Shown here: positions 11,311 to 22,929 of the stretch, piece by piece
Numbering within the stretch: position 1 is the first letter of the stretch
Layout of the letters: the number at the start of each line of letters is the position of its first letter
Assembly: GCA_033961575.1 (NCBI GenBank)
Contig: CM066740.1
Coordinates: 61,635,213-61,699,212, forward strand
Length of the DNA: 64,000 nt
Source: Aselliscus stoliczkanus
Taxonomy: Eukaryota > Chordata > Mammalia > Chiroptera > Hipposideridae
Reading direction: 5' to 3'
Notes under the pieces: model-generated
The model's input: only the letters and a program-made list of their open reading frames with translations
Database searches by the model: none
What the model was told of the DNA's origin: nothing
Position numbers and translations under genes: made by a program

Positions 11311-11856
11311 CTGAAAACATGATTTCAAAATGATTATAAATATTATACCAATGTTAACATGCCTTTTACATTTAAGTTAAGCATTTGCTCATAAGAAACC
11401 TCTGATATACACTTCAATTTTTAAAAGGTCTTGATACATAACAAAATATGATTTCAAAAGCCAAGAACATAAATTGGAGTTGGGCCAGTCAAAAAAGAAA
11501 AGTTTCAACTTTAGGCTTAATTTCAAACTGTGGGCAAGAGCAGCCTGGACTATTTACTTGATGAGCGCCTAGCATTTGATATAAGTATTGCAAACCATAT
11601 ATTCACATTTCATAATGCTGCTACAGTTGGACTTCCATAGAGTTTCATTTAAACCTCCAAGGCTGCCACTTATTTGGGCGCTGTTATGTAGACAAAATAT
11701 CAGTGAGCTAAAGTGTTACAAAGTTTTAAAAAATACTCATCAGTTATCCATAACGTCTCAATAGGCGATTTGGATTACTTTTAGTACTGTAAGTGGTTTT
11801 CTAATTTAACCCTATTCCTACCATTATTCCTAAGTGTATAAAAAAAAAATGTAGGC

Positions 11857-11962
11857 TTTTTTTTTTTAGAGGGCAGTGTCACTGGCCCTCATATGTGGGA
11901 TCCGAACTTGGGCCGCTGGTGTCCCAAGCCAGCACCCAACCACTGCGCCACTCGGCCAGCCC
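11857..11962 (-). mobile_element. tRNA-derived SINE, short type
   Basis: T-tract, short-type body in reverse, head ggccagccc. Intron of the ANKRD7 remnant. Confidence 0.87.
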
Positions 11963-12290
11963 GGCTTTATGATTTTTAAACAGTATTCATTTATAGGAAA
12001 ATCAAATATTTCTCATACAGGCTTTTGAACAGTTATCACCTAAATGTGATGTCGCTTTGGAAGTCAGGATTATAATCTGAAACAAAACGAAGAAAGACTT
12101 TTTAAAAAGGAAAACCATATCAGTATTTGATAATCTCATTCTCCTTCCTAATTTCATTTTGGAAAATTCATACTTTATATAACATGTATTTCAACAGATA
12201 TGCGTTATCTGCAATGAATACTTTCTTCCAACTGCCTTCTAAAACACAAGCTTTCTAAAACATAATGTGTCATTTTTCATAGAAGACTAC

Positions 12291-12459
12291 CTTATTTTGA
12301 GCTTCAAGGTTAGCATTATGTTCAAGCAATTTTCTGACTAAAGAGACACTACCACCACAGACAGCCTATTGAAGGACAGTATTGCCATACAAATCCACCA
12401 GATTTGGATCTACGTCTTGGTCTAGAAGAACAGTAGCACAGTCCTTTTCAAACTACTGC
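12291..12459 (-). pseudogene. ANKRD7: ANKRD7 ankyrin exon 3 (frameshift and stop)
   Basis: The exon is 169 bp where 171 (57 codons) would keep frame. Two bases are missing just after the first two codons (A-V), where the family has AVQ. Reading on in the family frame gives F-E-K-D-C-A-T-V-L-L-D-Q-D-V-D-P-N-L-V-D, then L-Y-G-N-T-V-L-Q-stop-A-V-C-G-G-S and L-L-E-H-N-A-N-L-E-A-Q-N-K. The stop is TAG in place of the Tyr of LHYAV. The acceptor (gacag) and donor (gtagtc) are present. Confidence 0.87.
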
Positions 12460-12619
12460 CTGTCAATACAACAAGAACAGGTGAGAAACCAACTTATTGC
12501 TCATTATATGATATATTAAACTAATGTTGAATATTATGTTTTACAGTATGACATTCAAACAAAGTTAACTAAGAAAAGAACTCAAACACATTCCAGTTGA
12601 AAAGGAAAAATTAACACAC

Positions 12620-12734
12620 CTTAACCAATGGAGATTTGTTTTCACTATCCCACACATTTATTTTGCATTGTTTCTCAATTAAGAGAGATACAATATTTGA
12701 ATATCCATAAGCACAGGCCAGGTGCAAAGGCTTT
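12620..12734 (-). pseudogene. ANKRD7: ANKRD7 ankyrin exon 2 (open)
   Basis: Acceptor atatag and donor gtgtg flank a 115-bp exon reading K-P-L-H-L-A-C-A-Y-G-Y-S-N-I-V-S-L-L-I-E and then K-Q-C-K-I-N-V-W-D-S-E-N-K-S-P-L-V-K. It contains the ankyrin TPLHLA-like and LL signatures and has no internal lesion. It joins exon 3 in phase 0 at K|A. Confidence 0.88.
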
Positions 12735-14239
12735 CTATATCAATACAACAAAACACAAAGTTAGCGATAAGTCTTAGTTTGAGAAGTTATTTACTCTACT
12801 CAAGAACATGCCAGGTCATATATTATTAAAGTACTTGCTTCATGTACTTATTTATATTTAAACAAAATTTACATAATTATAATTGCCTTTTACTGAATTG
12901 TTATTTATGTAATAGGAAGTTTGTCCAGCCCTCAACGCAAACACACAGGGCCAGTTTTAAGGCCATCTAAAATAACTCCTTGCAGTAGCTTAGCAAATCG
13001 TAGCAAACATTTTGATCCATGTTCTCATCCACTATTATATATATCTCAAGAATTGGGACCTTAGTGGCTTTTACTGAATCTTTAGATCCACCTCTGTTTC
13101 CAAGTCCAATTCTCTTTTTTCAAGGAGGAGAAGGAGGAGGAGCGGAAGAGGGAGAGGCAGGGAGAAGAGGGGGAAAAGCCTGCTCTGAGAGACAGTAAAT
13201 GGCATTTGCGTAGTTCCCAGTAGGTGGCTGCTGCATGCCTGCTGAATAATTTCACTTTTCTAATTGAAGTCTAAACTGCACTGTGACAATGAAACCTTTT
13301 ATAAAAATTTGAGTCCCAAGGAACATAGGAAATCAGCCACAAATTCAATGAAATAAAATAACTATGAAAACTTCAGCTCTCTAGGGAAGTTTTGAGCCCT
13401 GTGGCTTTTTACACAAATTCTGAAAACAAGTCTAATCTATCCTGAACAGGCCTGAAACATTACAAAGTGTATAGTACCACTCAAACCATCAAGAGAGTCT
13501 TTAAAAGATTGTTAAGTGGAATATCTGGCATCCTGTTCAATGAGCCACCCTGGCCTAAAGAGACAAAACATCTGAAGAACATACAGATTTAACATTTGTC
13601 TTCATTTTAAGTTATAGATTTAATGTAGATCTAATGTGGATCTGAGTAGTGTGGCTAATAGTATTAATTTGGGATTGAGTCTTCACCTACCAGGCTATGT
13701 ATGTATGATCTGAGGAACTTTTTGTTAAAAATCATAAAGGTAATTCAGTTTTATAGCTGGAAGATATAAATATCTTCTGTTCATTTTCAAACTTAGCAGG
13801 CACAGTAAGCTTGAAAGAAGCCAAGTAAGCAAAGCACATTAAGAGGGAGCTACTTTGGTTTAATCAGGAGCCTGCAATGAGGCTTTGTAGATCTTGGTTT
13901 AAAGAATACTGATCTAGTCATAGCTCTCATTTGACAGATGACGAGTTAGGATCAAGGTTAGATAATTGCCCAGCTGGTCTCAAATTCAGATCTTTATCCC
14001 AAAACAATGTTCTTTCTATGGGGCTGCAATGGGCCCAAACAACCAGCTCATTAACTGTCATGGTGTTCCCCCCATTCTCTACTAACCAGAAATATCCACT
14101 TTTAGTATTATTATTTTATTTCTGCTAGAAAACATATTTAGAATACTATTTCCATAAGGTCATTATTAAGATGTACATATGCTTACATGAGGTATCAGAG
14201 ACATCTATTATCATGCTTCTAAAATGAGCTATGAAACAT
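12735..14239. other. ANKRD7 intron with purine tract
   Basis: No exon recognised. 13118-13187 is a GGA-rich polypurine run. 13918-14015 has a weak MIR-like minus-strand fragment. Confidence 0.4.
13118..13187 (+). repeat. Polypurine (GGA/GAA) tract
   Basis: About 70 bases almost free of pyrimidines (aaggaggagaaggaggagg and on). Confidence 0.85.
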
Positions 14240-14254
14240 TCTATAAAACATTTT

Positions 14255-14694
14255 TTTTTTTAAAGATTTTATTGGGGAATTGGCGGAGGGGAACAGCGTT
14301 GGGGAATCGGGGAAGGGGAACAGACAAGTTGCTGTCTTTTTGTTCTTCAGTTTAGTTGCGGAGGATGTTGCTTCACTGTTGGTATCATCATTGCGCTCTT
14401 CCCGGATGAGGCAGATCGGTCGCTGGCCTCTGGATGTCGCTCACCGCGGCTATTGGCAGCTCACGCTTGGCTGCCAGCCGCTCATGCTGGCTGCGGGCCA
14501 CTCACTGTAGCCTATGGCAGACCACTGCAGCAGGGGCTGCAGCCCACACCATCACCGGGGCTCACACAGCCCAGCTCCAGGTGGAGCTGTTGTTAGCTGT
14601 AGAGGGCAGTGTCACTGGCCCTCATGTGGGATCCGAACCGGGGCCGCTGGCATCCCAAAACCAGCGCTTAACCAATGCGCCACTCGGCCGGCCC
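14255..14694 (-). mobile_element. tRNA-derived SINE, long type, full length
   Basis: Exact target duplication tctataaaacatttt at 14240-14254 and 14695-14709. The body is nearly identical to the 5947 and 60472 copies. The open frames over it are SINE sequence. Confidence 0.95.
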
Positions 14695-14924
14695 TCTATA
14701 AAACATTTTAATTCACCTTTTAAAAAATGTAACCAACACAAAGCAGGAGTCCCCAGTGACCATTCCCACTCTATCCACTTCTCCCGGCCCACACCTCATC
14801 TCCTCAGAAATAGTAAGTTTAATTTTAGTATGTATCCTTTCAGATGTTATTTCTCTCATTTTCAGTCTCTTTCACACACACATAAATATTCAAATAGAAT
14901 ATACAGCTTGAGATTTGTTCTTCA

Positions 14925-15345
14925 TATTAATTGAGGTATAATTTACAAACAAAAATTTAAGTGTATGATTTTCTGAGTTTTGACCAATACACAGACATAT
15001 AAGCACTACCATAAGTATGACAAAGAACATTTCCATCACTCTAAAAAGTTCCATCACGCTCCTGTACAATCAACCTCCTTCTCCCCGTCCTCATCTGGGA
15101 CTCCTAAATACTAATTTGCTACCTGTGGCTATACTTTTGCCTCTTCTAGAATTTTATATAAATGGAGTCATTCAATATATAATCTTTGGTATCTGACTTC
15201 TTTCACTTAGCATGACACTTTTGAGATTCACCCACATTGTTGCATATGTCAGTAATTTATTCTATTTATTAATAAAAGTTATCCCTTTATTGCTGAATAG
15301 TTTTGTGTAAGGATGGATGAATGTATTTATCATATTTATCTATGT
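14925..15345 (-). mobile_element. L1 LINE 3' fragment
   Basis: Reverse-oriented L1M-type 3' sequence: ttgaggtataatttacaaac, aatggagtcattcaatat, and tttcacttagcatgacac. Confidence 0.7.
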
Positions 15346-16020
15346 AGGGATGTATGTGGTCATTTATCAGAAAACATTTATTAAGCACTTACTATGGCTA
15401 GGCAGGGTTCTAGATGAGGAGGATACAGCAGCAAACAAAACGGACAAAAATACCTGCTCTTATGGATGGATCATACATGCTAGCGGAAAAGGTAAACACA
15501 AAACTTAAAATACAAGTATGCCAGACAGTATTAAGTGCTAAAGAGAAAAACCAGGCAGGGAAGAAGGGTAGGAAATGTCAGCAAGGAGAGGGGCTAGAAC
15601 TGTAGGTGGAGGAACCAGGGAAGCCGTCACTGAGAAGGTGACAAACACCCAAAGCAGGCAAGAGCAAGCCACGTGAATATCTGCAAGAAGAGCACTCCAG
15701 GCAAAGAGAAGACCAAGTCCGAGGGCCTGGAGGCACTCCTGGCATTTCTGTGGAACCCTGAAGAGGCCAGGGTAGCTGGAGATGAATGAAAGGGAGAGCT
15801 GTAGGAGGTGAGATCAGAAAGATAACAGGGTGATGGTGACGGTTACGTAGGAAGGTCGCAAGGCTGTAGGAGCCATGGGGAGGACTCGGGCTTTTACCCC
15901 TAATCAGATGGAAAGCCTGTGGAAGCGAAGGCAAGGAATGACGTCATGTGACATACAGTTTATATGATCATTCTGGCTACTGCATGGAGAAGAAACTGAA
16001 CAGTTTAAAAGGCAGAAAAC

Positions 16021-16107
16021 TATTGGGTTGTCAGAAAAGTCATGATGCATTTTTGCAACGAGAAACATAGAAAAAAAATACGTCATGACTTTTCCAACAA
16101 CCCAATA
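16021..16107. mobile_element. Mariner-like palindromic MITE
   Basis: 87 bp with TA at both ends. Inverted arms read tattgggttgtcagaaaagt and, in reverse, tattgggttgttggaaaagt. The two arms cover almost the whole element, so it can only be mobilised in trans. Confidence 0.85.
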
Positions 16108-16494
16108 GTTAGGTGACCATTAATTATGGTTAAGACATGATGGTGGCTTTTGTTGGGGTGGTAACTGTGAAAGTGGCAACAAATGGTTGGATTTTAGTTA
16201 TTTTGAAGATAGAGCCACAAAGATTTGCTGCTGAATCAAATGGAGGATGTGAAAGAATGAGAGAAGTCAAGAATGACTCGGGGTTTCTGGCCTAAACAAC
16301 TAAGAGAAAGGATTTGGCCATTTATAGAAAGAGCAGAGAGCAGATCTGAGGAGGAATAGGAATGCAGCTTGGGGATGTTTGAGAGCACAATCAATGATGT
16401 GATGGAGTCAGTAGCACTCACAAGCCAATAGTTACATTTTCGGGAATCATTAGCCAGTTGACATCACAGTGGTAGCTTGAAAGCAGGGTTTCTT

Positions 16495-16604
16495 GGGCCG
16501 GCCGAATGGCGCATTGGTTGAGCACTGGCTTGGGAAGCCAGCGGCCCCGGTTCGGGTCCCACCTATAAGGGCCAGTGACACTGCCCTAAACAAAAAAATA
16601 AATA
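16495..16604 (+). mobile_element. tRNA-derived SINE, short type
   Basis: Flanked by aaagcagggtttctt (ending 16494) and aaagcagggtttctc (starting about 16605). Nested in L2. Confidence 0.93.
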
Positions 16605-16849
16605 AAGCAGGGTTTCTCCTTGCTTTCCCTCTCACTCCTCCAAGGGCTGTTATTAAGCACTTAGCAGCATACTACAGGCCATTAGATATCCAAATGGAAG
16701 TGTAGGTATTTATAAATATATGAGGCTAGAGTTCAGGGTAGAGATCTAGCTGGAGATCAAATGTTGGAAAGATTAGAATATAGATATTTAAAGCCAATCT
16801 CTCTTCACCATGCAAGTGAAGATTGAAACAGAGAGAACGAAGACGGGGG

Positions 16850-16851
<2 letters not shown>

Positions 16852-16894
<43 letters not shown>
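16852..16894 (+). repeat. (GA)n microsatellite
   Basis: About 43 bases of GA, preceded by an acgggggg run. Confidence 0.95.
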
Positions 16895-16897
<3 letters not shown>

Positions 16898-17230
16898 ATT
16901 TTAAAGTCTGAGCCCTTAAACCTTTACTAGGCATGAAGATGAGAAGAAACCAGCAAAGGAGTCTGAAAAGTGTCCAGAGAAGGAGAAATACCAGGTGAAC
17001 CAAATGTCCTGGAAGACAATACAATATTTCAAATACTACTGATAGGGCAAGTAAGATATTTGGGTGAGATGCCAGCCAAATGAGAATTGACCACTAAAGG
17101 AAGTCATATTAAGGTTATCTAGGACCTTATAAAGTAATTCAGTGGAGTGGTGTGGGGTAGAAAATGAATTAGGTAACTCTGTCCTTGTTAAAAGAGGAAG
17201 AGGTAAAACTGTCAGCAAGCTGACACAAAT

Positions 17231-17875
17231 CCTCTTTCTAACCAGTTTCTAGTTACATAATTATGATGAAAGATGACTTAAAAACTTCCCAAAAGATGTT
17301 AAGATAGTCACAGATAGTATATATTTTCTGTTATTAATGCCAAACACATAATTACTTAAGTTCTTTAATATATAAAATTAATTCTGTTTGGCAATAAGTG
17401 GTCTTGATGGGATTGTTAAAGATACTCTGCAACTGAAAAAAATTTTTCATGGAATATCCACATTAAAAAGTTGTTTTGCTGTTTCAAATCGCAAAATCTT
17501 AATAACCACTGTTCTGGGAGGTCACCTCTACTGGTGTCCTATCAAGACATTAGTAATATGGTCAATCTTAGATGGCTGGGGACAATATACTCTATGGGGG
17601 GGGCGGGGATAGCAGGATGGGGAAGGGTGCAGTGCCCAGGGGAGATTCAGGCAGTGAGAGGGGTGGAGAGAACCAAAGAGGACGTAAGTGCCCTCAAATA
17701 CCCACGTACGCTGAAAGGGGGGAGCATGAGCCTCTGCCAGTGGTTACCAGGTCTCTCTGCTATGGGAAACCCGACGTGACAACCAGTGCGGTAGCCCAGA
17801 CAGGTCCTGTTTCTTCTAGGTAGAAGACCCAGTGGCCTCAGCTTCCCCGCCACGCTGCCTTTCCACTCTGCTCAC
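17231..17875. other. ANKRD7 intron 1 start, no repeat recognised
   Basis: Mixed sequence, moderately GC-rich from 17570 on, with a G8 run at about 17595. No gene seen. Confidence 0.35.
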
Positions 17876-18103
17876 CTTTATTTTTGGTCGCGGATGTTTA
17901 CCTCATATTTCCGAGCTGAAGGTACTCCTTCACCTTCTCCAAATCCCCAACTGCGGCAGCTTTAGGCAGTTTTTTTCATCCTTGTCTCAAAGGTTGTAGC
18001 TCGGGTGGACAGAGGTTTGGGTCCCGGCTGAGTCTATGCACAGGTGTGAAGCGGGGCTGTGGGGCTCATCCTCCCTTTTCCAGCAAGTGCAAAGCTTCTT
18101 CAA
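17876..18103 (-). pseudogene. ANKRD7: ANKRD7 exon 1 remnant
   Basis: The frame starts TTG-AAG-AAG-CTT at 18103 where the family has ATG (MKKLFSFWKR-like; here L-K-K-L-C-T-C-W-K-R-E-D-E). It later reads Y-N-L-stop-D-K-D, where the stop is TGA for CGA. After a net -1 change it continues A-A-A-V-G-D-L-E-K-V-K-E-Y-L-Q-L-G, then loses one A in the next lysine codon and reads V-N-I-R-D-Q-K-stop. The donor gtgag at 17875 is intact. Four or five independent lesions make this the clearest evidence of decay. Confidence 0.85.
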
Positions 18104-18400
18104 GGTAATGCAGGAGACAATCCTTCAGTCGGACCAGGAGTCCCTGGGGTTCCTAACCGCCCCACTGGCCCCTCCGACGTCCCCACCCCACCCCGCCCCC
18201 GCCCCCTGCTCGCTGCCCCTCTGGCCAAGGTCTCGCCCCAGTCCTGGAGACAAAGCAGCCAGAGATTGGTAGTAGGCCAGAGACAGGAAGTGGGTCAAGG
18301 AATGGAAATGGGCCGGGCCACCTGCCTGGAGTGACACACCAGCCTTTGTTGCCTGGCAACGCCTAGGTCCGGAAGACGCTGCGGTTGGGACCCAATACCA
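18104..18400 (-). promoter_or_regulatory. GC-rich flank upstream of ANKRD7 exon 1
   Basis: A locally GC-rich, CpG-poor stretch with a C-rich run near 18175-18205 sits just upstream of the lost ANKRD7 start. It is probably the old promoter or 5' UTR, but no core element was identified. Open frames of 68-91 aa here are composition artefacts. Confidence 0.3.
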
Positions 18401-18559
18401 GGGAAGCCCAGACCCAGATTCTCACTTAAGATCTTAAACTGCCACGCTCAGTCTTCTATTAGATGGAGAGCCTTTGGGTAGAAACCCTACAACTTGCTTA
18501 GGAATAGCTCCTTCTTCTTCAAGGGTAGACCTAGTGGCTTGAACTCTTGCAAACTATTT

Positions 18560-20990
18560 TAAGACTTACCTTCCTCAAGGTAGGAATAGATTTCCCCCAG
18601 TGATCTTACCCTCCAGCCTACCCCCAGCTTCTGCCAACATCATTGGCATGATACAACCCGTCTCTAAAAATCACTAAGATTCCTGCCATAATCATAGTTT
18701 CAAACCTACTTTTGAACACCACCTCTCCTATTCCAGCTCACTTTCTCTCATCACAAAACTCCAAAACTCCTCCCAGGTCATCGTACCTACAATCAGTCCG
18801 GTAATTCTGCCATCTTTCGCTGACCTTGACCACCCCGCTCTGACCTGATTTACTGACTTAACCAGATTAAATTCCCCAATTAATCATTTCATCACTCCTA
18901 TGCATAGAACTTCAATACCTTTGCTCCCATTCCTTTTCTTAATCTCTGTCTAAACCGCAGTGCTAATTAAATCTAAAACTCCCACCTAAACTTGTCTGCT
19001 CTGAGCCACTGAATGTGACTAAAGACAAAACCAAAGCCATGCTTTTTTGTGTCACTTTCAGCACATAAAAATCCACTTGAAGTGGATAGGTATGCTTCCC
19101 AGCAATCCTTAGATATTTTTCTGATCCATTCACACTCACACTTTCCTTGACCATTTCATGTCTTTTTTCAAACTCATTATTGGCTCATGATCCGGTTTCC
19201 TCATCCACTGAGAAAAGAGAATTAATCCAGAGAGAAATTTTACAGGCTCCCTGGGCCCACCTATCTACACCTTGCCAACAAATATTTTACCTTCTCTGCT
19301 GTTCATATTGGTGATAGGTCCCTGTTTCTAGCAAAGGCCGGAACTTCTCTTGTGTACTAGACCCCATCCTCTGTAGCCTGCCCATGGGCACTGTTTCAGC
19401 AACCCCCTCTGCCCTGCCTTCTCATGTGTCTTAAAGTCCCCTCTCTGATGACTAATTCTTATAGCATAAATACATGCTAGTATTTGCCCATTCTAAAAAC
19501 AAACAAAATATTAACTTCACTGCCCCCGCAACCACTGCCTCATTTCTTTCCTTTACAGCAAACCTTCTTTGTCTGTAGTTATCTATGTTATAATCTCTCT
19601 CTACAATTTTTCTTCCTCTGTTCTCACTTAAAGCAATTCCCATCATTACCCTTTGTTCTCAACTATCTCAATCAACATTACTTTAAGTAAATTGGTCATC
19701 GTCTCCATCATGTGAAATCCAATTGTCATTTCTCAGTTTTCATAATAACCCACTAGCACTTGACAGTTTCAAGGACCCTTCCTTCCTCTTTGAAACACTT
19801 TCTTCACCTGTACTCTAAGACATCACACTTCCGCGGTTTGATTCCTTCCTTTCTAACCTTTTCCTCAGTCTAGTGTGCTGATTCCTCTTCATCTCCAATA
19901 TAGGAGAGCTCTAGGACCAGTCCATCAATAGGCTCATTTTTTTTCCTCCAAAATCCTTGGAGTCATCCTTGAATCTTATCTTTTACACCTATATTTAAAC
20001 TGCCAGTAAATCCTTTCAACACTAACTACAAAATGTATCCAGAATCCATTTGATTTCTTCCCCTATCCATATATCCTTCTGGGTGATCTCACTCAGTGCC
20101 ATAGTTTTAAATACCGTCTATGTGCTATTAACTCCAAAACTGGGAGTTTCAGTCTAGTCCCCTCTCCTGAACTCTAGACGGTATATCAGTTGCCTAGAGA
20201 TTCTATAGGTATCTCACACTTAACATGTCTAAACTGACCTAACATTCCACTGTTTTTGCCTTTCTTACTTAAAGAACAGGTAAGTCCATGCTTCGTGTTG
20301 CTCAAGTCTTTGTATCATCCTGACTTCCTTATTGTTCAAAGTCCACATCTAATCAGTTAGTAAAAGCTGAGTGCACTACTTCCAAAATACATACAGAATT
20401 TCACCACGGCTAACAGTGTGATCCAGGCTAATATCATCTTTCTTATTTGTATTATTTTAATTTAATGTCTTATAGAATTTTGATTGTTTTTCATGCTTCT
20501 GCCCTTGTACACCACCTTTGCCCTAGTCTATTCTAAACCCAGCAGCCTGAATGATCCAGTTAAAATGCCTTCAGATGATGTCACTTGTCTGCTGGAAATC
20601 CACCAATGATTTTCTAAATCCCTCAGTGAATAAAAGCTGAAATTCTTATAATGGACACTTGGCCCGACACAATCTGTGACCCCACCCATCCAGACCCTCA
20701 CCTTTTAATCTCTGACCTCAAGCCTTCTGCTTACTTACCCTCACATTGCTGCCACCACAGTGGTTTCTCTGTTGTTTCAACACACCGAGCATGTTCCTGT
20801 CTCATGGCCTCTGGCTTTGTTGCTCCCCCTTCCTTTCCTGGAGTGCTCTTCCTGCCACCATAATGTAAGCTCCCGGAAGGCAGACATTTTTGAAGGCTTG
20901 GGTCCTGGCTAATTTGCAACTCCCAGAACAGGATTTACAGTAAGTGATCCATAAACATGTATCAAATGAATGGATAAATATATGAATAAG
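18560..20990 (+). mobile_element. L2 LINE, long plus-strand copy
   Basis: C/T-rich L2 phrases (ccttggagtcatccttgaat, tttaaataccgtctatgtgc, taacatgtctaaactgacct) and the L2 3' end with gtaagctcccggaaggcag and tcaaatgaatggataaat. The outer 5' limit is uncertain. Confidence 0.6.
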
Positions 20991-22929
20991 AATCTCTATC
21001 TACCTTTTGAATTGTTGAATGCAATTTGGACACACAACTTTTCTCTAACTCCATAGAGTAGAGGTAAAAAGCTGGCTGTAAAGTTTAATGAGAAACTCAG
21101 GAGTGGCAGACGGGAATAAGAATACAGAACTTCATGTGACAGCGGCCCACCAAACGTGATGGATTTCCAAAACCACAGCCTGGTCCACCTTCCCAGGAGC
21201 TCAGTAGGCAGCTTCCTGGCCATGAGAGGATCACCAGTGGCAGCATCAATCCCTAGTTTACTCTCAGGGTACTCCTGAGAGCAGAAATCTCCAAAGAACA
21301 GTGCATAACACTCAAGGGATACCAAAAGTAATCTAATGGGTGAGGAAAGAAAGTATCAGAACCTCTTTGCATTTATTGTTAATCTTCCTTTGAAAATGAT
21401 TGTATATATCTGTAGGTACTATCATAGACATGATATATTAGAATATTGGCACATGCACACATGTATTATGTCAATCAGTAAAATACACACAGAGGTATTT
21501 AATTTTATTTTGTTTTGCCAATCCCATCTACTTAATTTAGAGATTACCTCCCTAGTGCATGCCTAAAAGCTTCTGAGTCCAGGCCCAAGAGGCCATTGAA
21601 TTGCCTGTACCTCTTAATAAAGACCTACAACTCAGTCCTTCACTTCCTATTTCAAGATATATCTTTCATTTGGATGACTAATAAAGGAAATATCCACCCT
21701 GTATAGTGCAATATCCCCTCTACTAACAGAACAAGCCAACACAACACAGCAGTCCAACATCCATATGAGGGATATAAAGACATGTGAAAGCAATTTCTCA
21801 TGAGCTCCCTCCTATATATTCTATTTGGAACTTCTCTCTCATCTTTCTACCTTAATTCAGTCTATTTATCTCTTGTCTAGATTACTACAGTGGCCTTCTA
21901 AATAGTCTGTGCTTTCATTTAAAGCACCATCCAAACAGTGGTGGGCTGTAGTTCATTCATATTATACCCAGACACCCATTGCTGGGACTGTTCTGGAAGA
22001 GCTGGAGGCTTGAAATCAGAAATAGGACTATTTACATGGTGAAAATTGGCAAGAACTATAAATCAGGGCTTGTTTTCAAGGCTCTGTAATATTCCTATTC
22101 TCCGAATTAGAAATTAAAATTTAGAAAGAATAATCATTAACATCAATCCTTAGAGGATACAAGCATGATTTATAAAGGGGAAAAAAATCTCTAAATGAAT
22201 GTGATAGGGAAGTCTGTGTGCTTAAATTTATAAATGGTTATTATTCACATTTATTTATGGCTTTCACATTTATTTACCTTTATTCTTTCCTCATCAGTTT
22301 TCCTACTCCTACAATTAATTTTTTTGAAAAACTTTCTTAGAAGTTTAGTGTAAGGAAACTGTCCTGGGGAACTGCAGGAATAGAACTCGCGCAAACAAAA
22401 GATCATCTCTCTTGTTAGAATAGTTTCTTTGAATTACTTGAAAGTTGACCATTCCTTTTCCAAATTAAGGAATATGTTTCTCTGTGTCCTATCAATGTTA
22501 CAAAGGCTAGAATTACGTCCTAATTGTGGGCACTGAAAATTAATAATAGCAAAATTATAATATTCCAACATCAAAATTATCACTTTCTTATAAGTTTCCT
22601 TTTAAAATAGGGAGTTCTCCAAGTGCATTTATCTATTAATTCTTTCATTCATCCATCCATCAAAAGTGAACTGAGCTCTACTGGGACATTTACTCCCATT
22701 TCTCAGGATGCTTCTCATTATAGACAATTCCTGGCTACTTCTGGGCTGTTTAACTGAGAAAAAGTAAAACGAACGTATCAGTACTAACTGCCAATTAAAA
22801 GTTTCCCTCTTTCTCTTTAATGTAAAGCATTTCTCAATACTGGTAATTATACTAGATGATCTTTCAAAGTTTCATTTACAATACTTATTAAATGCTAGTT
22901 TAGTCATTGGAAATGCCTGCTGTACATAT
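20991..22929. other. Intergenic, no gene
   Basis: AT-rich. A small L2-like piece lies at about 21840-21950. No exon-like structure was seen. Confidence 0.4.

Larger units (their letters stand above)
15360..17230 (-). mobile_element. L2 LINE, long minus-strand copy
   Basis: The left end is the L2 3' end (tttattaagcacttactatgg, then ggatacagcagcaaacaaaa). Upstream L2 phrases continue to about 17230 (gagaattgaccactaaagg, then cagtggagtggtg). Interrupted by a MITE at 16021, a SINE at 16495 and a (GA)n tract. Confidence 0.7.
5134..18103 (-). pseudogene. ANKRD7: ANKRD7 (ankyrin repeat domain 7) unitary pseudogene
   Basis: A chain of exon remnants in correct order matches the ankyrin part of ANKRD7 and its ANKRD26/POTE relatives. 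Diagnostic strings are KEYLQ, CKINVWDSENKSPLVK, CATVLL and NGYTPLLLAI. Introns are retained, so this is not a processed copy, and it lies downstream of LSM8 as in human. Lesions: start ATG replaced by TTG; CGA to TGA in the YNLREKD motif; a net -1 change at the KDLKKL position; a further -1 at the GKYEV position; TAA for the Tyr before the second repeat; a 2-bp deletion at AVQ; and TAG for Tyr in the usual LHYAV motif. I did not find the exon for the last ankyrin repeat. ANKRD7 is mainly testis-expressed in human (recalled). An old duplicated copy is the alternative to a true unitary loss. Confidence 0.82.

Noticed and set aside
14434..14934. 166-aa open frame
   Set aside because: Runs through a long-type SINE and its flank. 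The same peptide recurs at other SINE copies (for example 6135 and 3808).
15578..15934. 118-aa minus-strand open frame
   Set aside because: Inside an L2 LINE remnant, with no intact reverse transcriptase motif.
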